Below, in pieces: positions 34,340-46,389 of a stretch of 64,000 nucleotides of DNA. A program made the translations under genes and the position numbers. Position 1 is the stretch's first letter. The number at the start of each line of letters is the position of its first letter. The notes under the pieces were generated by a model. That model was not told the DNA's origin and did not search any database. It saw only the letters and a list, made by a program, of their open reading frames with translations. The stretch is taken from assembly GCA_950022655.1 (NCBI GenBank), contig OX465587.1, positions 26,229,716-26,293,715 on the forward strand, read 5' to 3'. The DNA comes from Alentia gelatinosa (Eukaryota; Annelida; Polychaeta; Phyllodocida; Polynoidae).

Positions 34340-34960
34340 TCAGAGGGAGAAATCGCTTTATCATCAACATATAGTATATAATCAATAGTATTTGAACAGT
34401 AGACAACATCATTGATATAACAACTAAAGATGGCGGGGGCCAGAACAGATTCCTAAGGCATGCCATAAGTAGGAATCCCGGATTCTGACTCGAAATAACT
34501 CAATACTATACTTTGCTTACGACCACTCAGATAAGATGAAAACCAATCAAGCATTCTGGTGGAAGATCAAGATAAGGTAATTTCTTCAATGAGCGGCCAT
34601 GATGCACACTATCAAACACTATCTTCATCTCCAGTTCAAAAGGCTGCACACGACTTCACCTTGGTCCCGTGACAGATATAACTTGTTTGTAAATTCATAT
34701 ATTGGGTCAAGTGTCCCTTTTTCTGATCTATAACCATTCTCAGCTGGGCAAAATATGTTTTTACTCTCTAGACACTTCATAAAGGATTCATGAGCCAATT
34801 TCTCAAGTATTTTACCTGGAATGGGCAAAAGGAATATTGGCCTCCAGTTACTTGGATCCTTGTTGTCACCAGGTTAAGGCAGTGGTATTATATTGGCTAA
34901 TTTCCAATCAGTTGGGAATGTCCCACTTGTCCTACTATCATTATTCAAATGCTCAAATTG
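34340..34960 (-). pseudogene. Decayed LINE reverse transcriptase fragment
   Basis: The minus strand reads FPTDWKLANIIPLP-stop, NWRPIFLLPIPGKILEKLAH, then ENGYRSEKGTLDPIYEF and, after frameshifts, LYVDDKAIS. These are successive reverse transcriptase blocks, ending at the degenerated YADD box near 34360. At least one internal stop and several frame changes make it inactive. It is a different family from the LINE at 55.5-58.6 kb. Confidence 0.8.
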
Positions 34961-35280
34961 TTCTATTGTTAAAAATGTAATCCTTCAAAACAGATGCGCG
35001 TATATCATTTGATGTTTTGCATGTACTATTCTCAGTAATCAATGCATAAACGGGTTTACTTGTTCACAACTGTTGGTACGTATAGTGTATTAATGTCATC
35101 TTCTGGTCCTAGTACGTTTTATGTTGTGTTGTCTTGATAATGTTTCACCTATTGTATAGAAATAGTTATTGAGAAAATTCCGTAATACATTCATATGCAC
35201 ACGCACCTTTTGGTAACTCTGTCCATGAGAAATTCTAGGGAAAAAGTGTGTGTTTATTTGAAGAATGTTAAAAGGCACAT

Positions 35281-35754
35281 ATGTTGATGGAATCTATTTA
35301 CTTATCACATGACCCTTCACGTTACTACGGATCAGTCTTTGAACCTCCTCAATATCCAAGCAGATTTCACCGTGCTCGTAATGCTAATACCGGAGTGAAG
35401 TTGGGTTTTCTTTCTCATTGGTCAGCATTTTACATCGACCGTGTTGACTTGAACTCTGGAGGCAGGGTCAAAACCACACGATATTCCACTTCAAGATCTC
35501 CAAAGCGTTTTACAGACTGGCCCCTGCCTCAAGTGTCGGAGTCTCTGATAACACGAATGACGTCATGTTGTGACGTCATTTAAGAATCTCCTCAACAGCA
35601 GCCTCTAGAGTTTAAGATCTATGATGATGACATGCCTAAAGAAGGTTGGCAACAGGTCCTAAAAGACATTAAACTGATAAAGCCCATTGCATTGCGAACA
35701 GTCCGAATCTCTATTGCTGAATGGAACGATGCAGTTATAGAGCGCTTGGTTTAA
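35281..35754 (+). pseudogene. 157-codon frame of unknown identity with one internal stop
   Basis: One frame runs from ATG at 35281 to TAA at 35752 with a single TAA at 35581. The first part begins MLMESIYLSHDPSRYYGSVF; the part after the stop has protein-like composition (EFKIYDDDMPKEGWQQVLKD, RISIAEWNDAVIERLV). I do not recognise it. It could be a processed pseudogene, or a real exon with the stop removed by a splice I could not place. Two perfect CRE palindromes flank the internal stop (35558-35565, 35571-35578). Confidence 0.4.
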
Positions 35755-35984
35755 AAGGGGACATTTGTCACATTTACATAACCAGTATAGGATGAGTTAA
35801 CCATTCTCGAAATAAGAGTAATTTAGTGGTCATTCATATAAAGTCATTCATTGAGTAAAAACGCAGTGAAGGGGGTGGGTGGGCGGGCGGCACAAGTTTC
35901 TGAAACATACAGTGGACGTCCGTTCTTTAATATATTGTGTACAAGATGGAGTGGAGGTGGGGTGTCAGTATGTGTGTGTTGTGG

Positions 35985-36010
35985 TGGAAGTGGGGGGGGG
36001 GGGGGGGGGC
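35985..36010. repeat. Poly-G tract
   Basis: A G run interrupted once. The glycine-rich frames over it are artefacts. Similar G or C runs occur at 5959-5979 and 16887-16899. Confidence 0.9.
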
Positions 36011-36199
36011 GGGTCACATTCTTCAGCAATTTTATGTACGCACTTTATGGACTGCCGCTTTCCCCCATTACTCGAGCATGATGCCGCATGGCTCTCTGTA
36101 TGGATCAAGAGATCGACCATCCAATATCACGGCGGGCTTACTAGCCATCTGGTGAACCAAAGTGACGCGGTTTCAGCAATATTCAGAAAAACGTTCGTA

Positions 36200-38760
36200 T
36201 AGCAATAAACAGTGATCTAATACATTGGCCGGAGCCTGGGGCCGTTGCTCCATGTTATGCGGACCGCTGAATAGCGATCCGAGGTCGAAAGTGTTACCGC
36301 AGATTTTTTGCGGATCGCATCATAATCATGTTGCCATCTATATCCAATTAAAAACCTAATGAACCTTTAACCTATGACACTGAAGATGCGATGTTGTAAA
36401 ATGTAGCGATACAACATGAAAACGACGATACTACACTTATTTCCCAAATCAGCTGATTTATTCGTCAAAAATTAGTAAGACATTTCCCTTTCGATAAAAC
36501 AGTGTCTTAACCATAAGTATCTAAAATGGGTCGACTTTGCGGGTCGAGTTCTCCCAAACGGGTTGAGTTCTCCTGACATCTATCTGGGTCGAATTGGTTT
36601 CGGTTGGAGTTCTCCAGTAACCACAACCATTACGATATTAGGATATGGGAGAACTTAAAGTACCTGGCGCTATGCCCAAGGAAAACATCAGAATGTTAAG
36701 TTCTGTCTTAGAAGTCCTCATCGAAGGTATTCTTAAGAGAGCCTGTGATTCATGCTTCTCTGGAATAAAAACCCTTACAGCTCATGCTCATAAATATCTA
36801 AACGTATGGATGAAAAGGTGGACGATTAAAACCGCAGCTGCATTTATTCACAAGTAGCATCCAGTTATGAGATATTTCAAAATCACAAAGTTCCGGTTAT
36901 TCATTGCTATAACCATCCATAAGTACACTATCCTTCACGTTTAGCTATATATCCCTGTGTACGCGCTCATGCCATGTAGAATGAATAGCAATTACCGATG
37001 GTTTTGAGGACAGGCGGTGGTAAACCATGAGGTTTACAGATCCGCCTGTCCACAAAACCCTCGTTTATTGTATTTATTATCCATCTTCTCCAATAAAACA
37101 AACCCAGGAATTGCCATATCAAAGGGCATATCAATAGGGACTATTCCGTTGCTCTATAGCACAAATGAACTATTTTCCCATAATAGCTTTGAAACCGTAT
37201 ATCACTGACCTTTGTATACCATGGATAAAAATACATGCAATGTACATTTAACGCCTGGGCCTTGTATAAAGCATTAGGTTGTAGATGGAAGACTGCAGAG
37301 CCAGGTAACGTTTACACTATAGGGTCTACATTTATCACATGTCAAGTGCGGGCATCCCCTTACAGTCGATGTGCTATGTCATAACATCAAACCACTTCGA
37401 TGTCCCTCCGAAACACCCTCCAGACATTCACAGTACAACCTCTGTCACAGATTCCACCGAATCTACATCATCTTATTTAGCGGAAGGGCAGGTGAATTAT
37501 TGACTGTCTTGTGGATATTGTAATCGTGTGAACCTATATACATGTATGTAGGGGGTCAGTATAAATAAATGGAATAACAATTTTTAAAACAATCATTCTT
37601 TTCAATTAACAAAAATGCCTCAAGTAGTAATATGATTATTATATCCAGAATAATAATTGTAATCTCCTGGGTAACATTTGGATACTCTAGTAAGTATTGA
37701 CGATAGGCTGACTAACTAAATGCGTATACATGTACCTGTTTTTATCCTACCCCTCATATAAATTTCCATAGACTTAGCCTTGTGGTACTGTATGCCACGA
37801 TTATGCCATAAAACCGTTATATGACATTGCCGATATATGAAGTTAAAAAAACGTGTGGGGTAGGATGAAATTTAAGCGTCGCTCAATTTCATATGATTGT
37901 TATGGTTTTATTGACGTTTGCTAAAGATATCACTCAGCTCCACTTATATCATTCCGCGAAGACAACTCAGATGATTTCATAATTTTATTTTTCATGGCGA
38001 AATGATTCATACACATGCATTTATGAGCTGCTGTTCTTCAATAGAATATTTAACAACATGTAAAGATGTCTTTGGATAAAAGCACTGTTATACAAAAGAA
38101 ATCTGCTTCACGTCAATCGATGACTTCAAACACCTGAAGAAATAAGCAATAAAAGTAATTATCTATCACATCATGGTATGGCACCAAGTATCCCATTAGA
38201 ACATCACATGTGGGATGGTTTAGAATTCACCTTGTTCCATACTGGATACAACCTTGGGGACCTAATCTGTCCTTACTTAATCAAGTGCCAACAATATTAC
38301 ATGACTTAGACCATTATATAAATGCTCTCAGTATGTAGAAGAAATACATCCGACAACTCCCAAAACATGACACCCCCCCTTGGTAGATGCTGTCTAACTT
38401 CCATAAATCTGAATGGCTATGTATTGCTATGTGTCTAAATATAGTGAACTCCACAAGAGAACGCCGTTGGTTTTGATGTCTACCTTGTAGTTCGTATCTC
38501 AACTATCAGTAGCTGGTCGTATTTGGTTGATTGAAAAAGCCCAATAGATTCTGGGATATAGTTGGGCACGTTCATACCAACGACTTGTTCATACCAATAA
38601 ATAGCGGTCGGTCGACCACTCATATGGCACTCTATAATGTAAGACTTATCCCGAATTGATTTGATGTTCGGGTGACTTACTTTAATTAGCCAATAAACTT
38701 AATTCTCAAAAACAAGGAAGGAAATATAGCTAATTGGGGCTATTAGAGCTTTGTTTCAAT
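36200..38760. other. Flank downstream of the first Kv gene
   Basis: No coding exon recognised. It contains one MITE (37743-37866). Confidence 0.4.
37743..37866. mobile_element. MITE of the TATCCTACCCC family, short copy
   Basis: Begins TATCCTACCCCTCATAT, has a diverged core (CCATAGACTTAGCC, 37766) and inner arms TATGCCACG/TTATGCCATA, and ends GGGGTAGGATG. Confidence 0.55.
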
Positions 38761-38841
38761 GCATACTTGAAGGAAAGGCAGACAATTTGGCTTAAATAAT
38801 GGCTTCATTCCTGTTTATATATAGATGTCAGCATTTCAACA

Positions 38842-39729
38842 TTAAAGCTCCAACTCCACCTGTCCATGCTGACAATCACTGGTCGACACAGCACCGTCAG
38901 AGTTTTGTTTAGCTTTACGCTCCTCCATCCTTCCGTAGAGCTTAGCGTATGTGTAATATAGCCTGAAGTTATTAGCCATGACAGGAATAGGTAATCCTGT
39001 GATGAGTATTCCCGACACGGCACACAGTCCTCCTATGACATACCCAGCAGGGGTCTGCGGTATGACATCCCCATACCCGACTGTGGTCATAGTCACCACC
39101 GACCACCAGAACCCAACAGGTATTGAGGGGAAGGTGTCAGGATGATGAAGCTCCACGAAGTAGATCGTGGTGGAGAAGATAAGCACAGCAATAGTCAGCA
39201 GCAATGTGAGCAGCAGCATCTCTGGGGAGCTTGCTTTGAGAGCCAAGAACATCACCCGAAGTCCTCGATAGTGCTTCATGAGCTTGACAATGCGAATTGC
39301 CCGAAAGATGCTGGTGAAGGTGAAGATGATGTAATTGATGGTTAGGTTATGTTGCAGCCATAGTTTCAGATCCACCAGGCTCACAATGGAAGCTGCAGTT
39401 GTAGGCACAACAGCCAGCACGTCTACAATGTTGAAGAAGGATTTCAAGAAGTGTCTCTTCGCAGGGCATACAGAGAAGCGAAGGAGGAGTTCGAAGCCGA
39501 AGAAGATACTGCAGCAATGGTTGATATAGAACATGACGGGGTGTTGCCTGGTAGTCAGGTACATGGTGATCTTGGTGTTGTTAAAGACCACAGGGTTGTC
39601 AGAACTGTAGGAGGGGTCGATGGAGGCTGCCTTGTGGTGGTCAGTCGGTATGCGGAAACTAGGCAGAGTGTCCAGGCAGACGACCATCACAGAGGTGACC
39701 AGCATCAGCACGAACATGTGAGCCCACAC
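38842..39729 (-). CDS. Kv channel A exon 2: S1-S6 core and C terminus
   Basis: Acceptor CTACCTCCAG precedes base 39729. The exon starts with Val (GTG), not a Met. It carries all six segments and the pore, then YTYAKLYGRMEERKAKQNSD and a short tail ending VELEL. Confidence 0.92.
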   Translation of the reverse strand: MWAHMFVLMLVTSVMVVCLDTLPSFRIPTDHHKAASIDPSYSSDNPVVFNNTKITMYLTTRQHPVMFYINHCCSIFFGFELLLRFSVCPAKRHFLKSFFNIVDVLAVVPTTAASIVSLVDLKLWLQHNLTINYIIFTFTSIFRAIRIVKLMKHYRGLRVMFLALKASSPEMLLLTLLLTIAVLIFSTTIYFVELHHPDTFPSIPVGFWWSVVTMTTVGYGDVIPQTPAGYVIGGLCAVSGILITGLPIPVMANNFRLYYTYAKLYGRMEERKAKQNSDGAVSTSDCQHGQVELEL

Positions 39730-42700
39730 CTGGAGGTAGGGTAAGAAGAAGGAAATTGATGAGCGCTTGATCTATGTCTGTGTTCGCAATTGAGTTTGGA
39801 GCGCGCGGGAATATGAACAAGGTGGTGCAGCCCTCTCATGAGATCTCACACTCTCTAAGTGGTATTCTGTACAGGGTTCTCACTATGCTCTACGGGAAAA
39901 AAATTCTTAACGAACTAGGCTTAGGGACTTGAGAATCCACTGGCACACAGTATTCCCGCTAGGTGGCATCATTGAGATTATAGGAATCTTTGGGTTGCAT
40001 TTATGTACGTCTTGAGCACGGGGGGCAGGCCAGTGGATTCCGAAGGCTCTAAGCCTAGTTCGTTAAGAATTCTTCTCATATAGAGTATAGTGAGAGTACA
40101 GAATACCACTTAGAGAGTGTGAGACCTTATGAGAGGGGTGCGTCATAGCCGGGTGAATATTCTGGAGCGCTTCAAACGAGAAGCACATATTTTTCTGCAA
40201 GATATGCATATATAGATGGAATCAAGTGGCAAGTGCTGCTTTAGAACTACCGGAAACCAGACCTTGATTTCATTCTAGTTCAAATAATTCAAACACGAAA
40301 TATGTACTCGAATCTAAACAGATTTACTAATTTGAGTAAGTTGAGGAATATCCCGAGAGACATACGCCTTGCCGAGTGTCTTTTATAAGAAGTATGTGGG
40401 GGAGTGGGAAATGTTGACGTTTTATTTTCAATGAGGTCCCCGTATGTAATAGTTAGTCAGTACTCGATGAGAAAGATGGCGTGGTGGTAGTGCTAAGATG
40501 GCGCTAGGTCTTTGGAATCACCTTGTAATTTGTATTTACTTCAAATTTGCATGCAAAGTTACAATTTACTATCATTACTGTTACCTTCGCGGTAGTCGTA
40601 TGGATATCGACTTGAACTAGTTGGTTTCAGAAGATAGATTGCTCGGGAGAGATACGGCGGATACGTTAGGGGTTCATTATTTACAAGGCGTGAGTCGATG
40701 TAGACACATCTCGAGAACGTCAGCCCAATCTCCCAGCCCCCTTTTGTCATCCCCTGTCAGGTTAATAGACACAGACCATCATGCAATCTCTATGCGTTGA
40801 ATAAATCCTGACCATTTGTACAACTACGTCACTGAAAGCGTTGCCGTAGAAAATGGTAAATATCCCTACATATGACACCATTCCAAGCTCATCTATATGC
40901 TGACAACTATACGCTATGGGCGAGGATGGATGACATGAGGTTGCGCTGCAGTAGCCCTAGCCCCACGACGCCTCAAGTTTTGCCTAACAATAATTCTTCC
41001 CATATAATAACTTGGAACAAATATTACTATATACCCATGCCGCATATACTGTAAATACGCACCGTTTCGCCATATAACGTAAAAATACCGTACGGAACAC
41101 CTTCCCATATACGTTGATTAAAATATTAGTTGTTAGACCTAAATGAATTAATGATTTTTCATAATTTCGGGTATATAGTAAATATAAAACGACCTATCGT
41201 GCTTGTACAAGCTACAAAACTCGATGATAATTTACATAATACTGTATGAGCGAACAGGTAAATACCATCTCGTTTTGTAGCTTGTACAGCATGGTCAGGT
41301 CATTCTATATAAGTATGTTCATCATTGATTAATGAACGCGGAATAGATAGTTTTCCTTTATGTTCATTTATATATATATTTCCGGAATAGTATAGTCAAT
41401 GTCACATACGTTTAACACATAGATACAAGCAACCTTTCACAATAGACCCAAGTAAAGGTAATGAGGTCATGTAATGATTTGATGAGTAGCGGCAATGTCA
41501 GATAGAGTAACCCATGGCAATCATATATGTCTACAACAGCCTCTATAGATTCCACATATATCAAGCACCAGTGGGTTAATGAGGTACTATTTTGTACTTC
41601 GGGATCTGTTTAATAATCTAGGATCGTTCATAAAAACTCTTCTCTCTACCTCGTACAAAAGTTATCGTTTGATAATATCCAAGTCTGTTCGCTCAGACAG
41701 TATTAGCCGTTCAGGAGGTCGTCTATAGGTGTTGAATAAAGTTGACCCACATCGTACCTGGATCTCCTTGGCGTACAGAAAAGGATCTTCATACATGTAC
41801 GACCCTAATTGATAATAAGGAGTTGTATTTACGGGTGGGGAATTGATACTGTTCTCGATCATTTGTCCTAGATATACGTCTCTCAGCCTGTGTCATCGGA
41901 ACATATGTCTTGAATAAAACACCACAAGCGGACATGTGCATGTGTGAAATGCTACTGTGACCATGACCATGCACTCATAAGGAATCTGACCGAGCGAGTT
42001 ACAAGGATATTCCCTTTACTGCTCGTAATTCAAGGTGGCACTATGAGCGTTTGCGGCTCTCGTATTCCCTCTCTATGATGAATGCCCTAAGGCAGCTCTC
42101 AGATCTGGTCCACATATTGAATTATTCATGTGTGTTATGATATAAAGCATGGCTAAAGTTGATGGAGAATAATTCCTGCTTCAAGGTATGGTGCATTATC
42201 TCACCCCAGATATTTTTTCTCCATAGACTTAACATTGGGAACTCGTATCTAATGCCCATGAGATATTTAGGGAAAATATCCGATGGGGGATTATGTCACA
42301 AATGTTAGCCCATTAGTCAATGTAAAGGGTGAGATAAATTCAGAAACCCATTCAAGTTTAGGGGCAGACCTCATTTATCTCACCCTAAATATTGACTAAT
42401 GGGCTAACATTTGTGACATTATCCCCCATTGGATATATTTCCTAAATATCTAATGGGTGTTAGATACGAGTTTCCAATGTTAAGTCTATGGAGAAAAAAT
42501 ATCTGGGGTGGAAGCAATAGAGATACAGTGCATAATCCTACTGTACAATGTTTATTATACTTATAAAAATGTGCCATAAAATCAATGTCTGCACTATGTC
42601 CTACTGTTTTATGGATTACGAGTCTATGAACTATCTTTATAATACAGTATTCTCTCTTCCCTTATTGTTTTCTCCTCTTCCTACCCTAGGTCTCTCCCTA

Positions 42701-45700
42701 TATGATAACAAGTACAGATTATATCCAGTTCAAAATTCAATGCTGTTGTAATTTTTATGCATATTCCAGATGGAACAACTGTCTGCAGAATTTTGAACTT
42801 ATCACTAAAAAGAATAGGTAATACACGAGGATTAGAGAGTTCGTGATAAATGGATTATAGGATACGACAATATGTCTGTTTACAATCGTGTATATCGTTA
42901 TACGAGGTAACACAGTGACACCTCAATTCATATCTATTGACGAAATAGACATGTCTGCAGGCCACTCTACTACTATATTACATAATAGCTTATTGATTAT
43001 TTCTTATATGTAATGCCTTAGGAGGTCTATATGTATTTGTAGGGCGGCTGTCTAAGAACATGGAAACATACTATCATTGATCTTGCAGGTACAAATAGTT
43101 ATAGACAAATGTCACTATTGGCACATATATTTCTTTATAATCATATATTCTATACTTTTGATTATCAATTCGTTATTACCCTACTAGCCGTCTTTAGGAA
43201 ATAGCTACTTTACATCAGAGATGGAAAACAGAATACATTGTACATGTACTTATCCCTTCTATACATTTGGTTATATTATTCATCCTATAATCAATTGTAA
43301 GAATGCTGTTTCTGCCCATTTTTGCTTCATTACAGGCCCATTAATGTATTACGATTAAATAATGTAACAATATTTTGAAAACAGCTGTTATGACTGCCTT
43401 GGACTGATCTAAGCCAATTAAACTAATTAGCACAAAAGGATAGTGATTAATCAAAAGTGACCTCTCTGGCTATTTTTCATGAAATAAAAACTTAATCATA
43501 GGATGATTACTGTTTCAGGACAATAGTTCCACCAGTAATTCGCTCCCGTACCGAAATAATTAATTACCGTTGGATCTTTTTACTAAACTACCTAAACCGC
43601 ACATATAGCTATTCCAAATTATCAAAGTATTGCGAATAGGGGTACTGCATCTCATGTATAACATCTGTCGAATCGGACGTATGGTTTAGCCTTTTATAGT
43701 TGGGGCGAACAACAATATTATTACGATTCTCTTAAGATCGCTATTACTAGTCATTATATACTAGTGTTTCAAGTAGAGGTAGAGACACAAACAAGTGTAT
43801 GAACGAGCTATACGTGCTTTATGAGATGGCAGCCATGATCGTGACACTGCCTACAACTCGGTAGTACCCAGCACGTGTAAAAGATAAAACTGCAATATGT
43901 AGCTGGGGTCGAGGTGAGGGAAGGTTGAGCACAGTATACATTTATAATGTCTGATCAAATTTATATATCAAATATGGTTTGGCTGAAATATTGTCTTATG
44001 CATGCGGCAATACTAAATGATGGAGTAGAGGAATGGTTGGCCGCTACCATTGCAATAAAATCCCCTTGCGTTGAGAAGGCAGTGGTCACACAGGTTTATT
44101 TATTCAGTTAAAAAAGTAGTTTCACTATAATTTGATTTGCCGAAAAACACCTCAATATGGAAATGATATACTGGTATTTGCTAATTCGTAATGACAATGA
44201 TATAGAGATAAATTTACTCCTGGCCTCCGATGAAATAGTTTCTATTTCATATGTTTTAGAATGTTTACCTTGGAACCATAACCTGTTCAGTCCTGAGAAT
44301 GCCTGTAAGCAATCCCAATGGCGGATCCTGAAGATGCCTCCAGTCATTCCCCTGGTGAATCCTAAAGTCTTCTACCATGTCTTCTCAGTGTCATACTCAG
44401 GGCTTGTGCATAACGCAACTGCTAGGATGCAGGGATTACCGAGGTTATTCGCAATGGCAACGATATACAACATAGATTTGCGTTAAGGTAGATTGACGGG
44501 GCTTAGCTTGTATCAAACACTCCTACACCCACCGCTTGCGACCACAGAATAGAGAGAATAGGGGAGGCCGCCGGCGGAAGAAGGCGTGACCTCATCTGCA
44601 TACCCTGTTCGGCTGATTTCATTGGCTTAGAGAACTGTGGCATGTTTTCAGGTCTCACGTCGGTGAATAGAACCGTGCGGTGTCCTGGTCTTTGACCAGT
44701 CCGTCGCTGGTTGGTTCTATGGGGATCCTTGTGTTTCACACATGGGAAAAGAACAAATATTCAAATGTTCTTATATTACCGTGAAGAATTCTCTCCACAG
44801 TAAGCCCCTGTTTTTAGTAGCCATGTATATCTGATTTGTGTCACTGTTCTTGCATTTCATGCAGACCAGAGTATCCTTGCTCGTAGCGAGGATATTTTAT
44901 TCTCGTGGTTTCGACTGCTGTCCAGTCTCATCAGGCAAGGTGCGGTAGGTAAATCTTCTGTGGTCTTCCCCCCCAAATTTCATTTCGGAAGAGGTTTATG
45001 CAGTCCCTTTATTTTCTCACTTGGAAAAAATAGTTGTTATCGTTCTCTCTATTTTCGATGACTTCACTGAGATTGTTTTTAGATCTGATTGGTGTATTTT
45101 TTCGTTCCGTCGACATTGCGTCTTGGTTGGAAAAAATTTTTGACGTGGCATTTTGTCTCAGTTATTAGTCGGTTTGGTTAGCCATATCTGTTGTCGAGCG
45201 TATTTAAATAGATTAGGTCCTCAGAATGCCTGAAGGCATTCCCCTGGAGAGTCCCTTTTGGGGTGTTTAAGGAAATACAACTTATTTTCAGGAGAAATAA
45301 TTCATATAGTTTGGTAATTTTTATCAGTTTAGAAAATAATATAAGCTAATGGACTGTGAGTTAGAAAACTGTTGCCAAGGAAACCCTAGGTACTACAGAG
45401 TTAGCCTACGAAAGTTTATGGTCAGAGCTCGTATCCCATCGAGTTTGAATCGCGTAGTAATTCACAAGGCGAAGCTATTCAAACAAAACTTATCTTATCA
45501 CATACTTCAGTAAACTCACCTTGGCGAGCCTGGAGGAGTTGGGGTCCTCCAGGAAGATCCAGGCCTTGGTTCTCCAGGCGTTGCAGACGGATGCCCAGGA
45601 GGAGTGGTCGCCGGCTACACCAGGGGGCGCCTCCTCGCCGCCGAACGCTCTCCGGATCTCCGCAAGGGTGCGCGTCGACTCCTCGTACTCCTCCAGCGTC

Positions 45701-46131
45701 TTGAGGCAGCACAGCGACCTCATGCGGTCGTCCGGGATGCGCCAGAAGAGCAGCTCGCGCTGGACGGCCGGCGCGCAGACGCAGTGCGGCACGTGCAGCT
45801 CCCCCTCGCGGTAGAGATCGAGGATGTGCTCGAAGAGCGTGGCGTTCCTGTCGAAGAAGTACTCGTCGCTGTGCTTGTCGTAGGCCGGGTCCTCTGAGCT
45901 CAGCTGGGCCAGGCGGGAGGCGGGGATCGCCTGCAGGGTTGACCAGAGAGTCGTGAAGCGAGTCCCTCCGATGTTCAGCGTGACTCGGTCTATGGTGCTT
46001 GTAGAGTGTCCAACGATAGCTCCGTTTTGAACTGCGTCCATTCTGGTTGATACTTCCTCAGTGGCTATGGTACGTCTTCCACTGCCTCCAGTCGTCTCCT
46101 CCCCCACAGATATGTACCTGCAGTACTCCAT
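38842..46131 (-). CDS. Kv3/Shaw-like voltage-gated K+ channel A (two exons, 499 aa)
   Basis: Exons 45520-46131 and 38842-39729 join in phase 0 at SSRLAK-VWAHMF. Residues 48-165 form a T1 tetramerisation domain (RVTLNIGGTRFTTLWSTL) with the Kv2-4-type zinc ligands His113, Cys119, Cys141 and Cys142; the layout is closest to Shaw. The second exon holds S1-S6: S2 with FFGFELLLRF, S3 with NIVDVLAVVP, S4 near 341-356, the filter TTVGYGD at 419-425 and S6 with GLPIPVMANNF. It should be a plasma-membrane K+ channel subunit forming tetramers with like subunits. Oddities: Thr341 and Ser344 replace the first two S4 arginines, leaving Arg347, Arg350, Lys353 and Lys356, and PIP replaces PVP. The cytoplasmic tail is short, about 40 residues. 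The start at 46131 has A at -3. Confidence 0.9.
39828..40141. mobile_element. MITE A, copy 2, in the Kv A intron
   Basis: Terminal repeats GCCCTCTCATGAGATCTCAC and GAGACCTTATGAGAGGGGTG. Arms of about 90 bp include AGGCTTAG and TTCTTAACGAACTAGGC with complements. The centre matches the 9.8 kb copy in reverse, including TTCCCGCTAGGTGGCATCA. It lies about 100 bp upstream of Kv A exon 2. Confidence 0.75.
41191..41301. repeat. Hairpin element
   Basis: GACCTATCGTGCTTGTACAA and GCTACAAAAC are mirrored by GTTTTGTAGC and TTGTACAGCATGGTCAGGTC: about 35-bp arms with a loop of about 45 bp. In the Kv A intron. Confidence 0.65.
42197..42512. mobile_element. Long inverted-repeat MITE, TATCTCACCCC family (reference copy)
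   Basis: Two arms of about 130 bp. The left runs TATCTCACCCCAGATATTTT, core CCATAGACTTAACAT (42221-42235), GGGAACTCGTATCTAATGCC, GATATTTAGG, TTAGCCCATTAGTCAAT; the right is its complement with core at 42477-42491. The centre holds GGTGAGATAAATTC and ATTTATCTCACCC. The near-perfect arms suggest recent formation or selection for folding. Confidence 0.8.
44858..44945 (-). ncRNA. Hammerhead-ribozyme-like motif, probably decayed
   Basis: On the minus strand CTGATGA (44934-44928) is followed by a perfect 5-bp stem II (GACTG-GACAG-CAGTC) and GAAA, the invariant hammerhead core. ACCA after GAAA can pair with TGGT, placing a GTC cleavage triplet at 44866-44864, with GAG/CTC and TATCCT/AGGATA extending helix III. 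Helix I next to the cleavage site does not pair properly. Such motifs occur in Penelope-like elements and retrozymes. Confidence 0.3.
45520..46131 (-). CDS. Kv channel A exon 1: N terminus and T1 domain
   Basis: Encodes 204 residues: a variable 47-residue leader and then the T1 domain ending AWRTKAWIFLEDPNSSRLAK. Donor GTGAGT follows base 45520. The exon is distinctly GC-rich compared with its flanks. Confidence 0.9.
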
Positions 46132-46389
46132 CTTTCTTCTCCCTCTGACCTCCCGAGTCCGGGAGCAGGTTGGTCCGAGGCCTAAGGTATGACCATGTGG
46201 TACTGATGAAAATGATATAAATGGGGGATAAAGTGTGAAAAACTAGTTTTAGTATCTCCCCACCTGGCTGCTATAAACAGCGACAGGGTGACGAGACTCG
46301 CTGAATTGGATACACCCTCAGTCAGGGGTGGTGGTTTCGTGCAGAAACCTGCGGCAATGTAATGAGCCACTCAGGCTGCAGTCACCTGA

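Noticed and set aside
34625..34828. Treating the reverse transcriptase fragment as a gene
   Set aside because: Continuation on both sides needs stops and frameshifts; it is a decayed LINE.
35851..36202. Glycine-, valine- or proline-rich frames around 36 kb
   Set aside because: Produced by the poly-G tract and GTGTGT repeats; no splice sites or conserved motif.
44503..44739. 78-codon minus-strand frame at 44.5 kb
   Set aside because: No recognisable domain or supported splice sites; not reported as a gene.
45479..45897. Antisense and alternate-frame ORFs over Kv A exon 1
   Set aside because: High GC content opens other frames; only the minus frame has T1-domain motifs.
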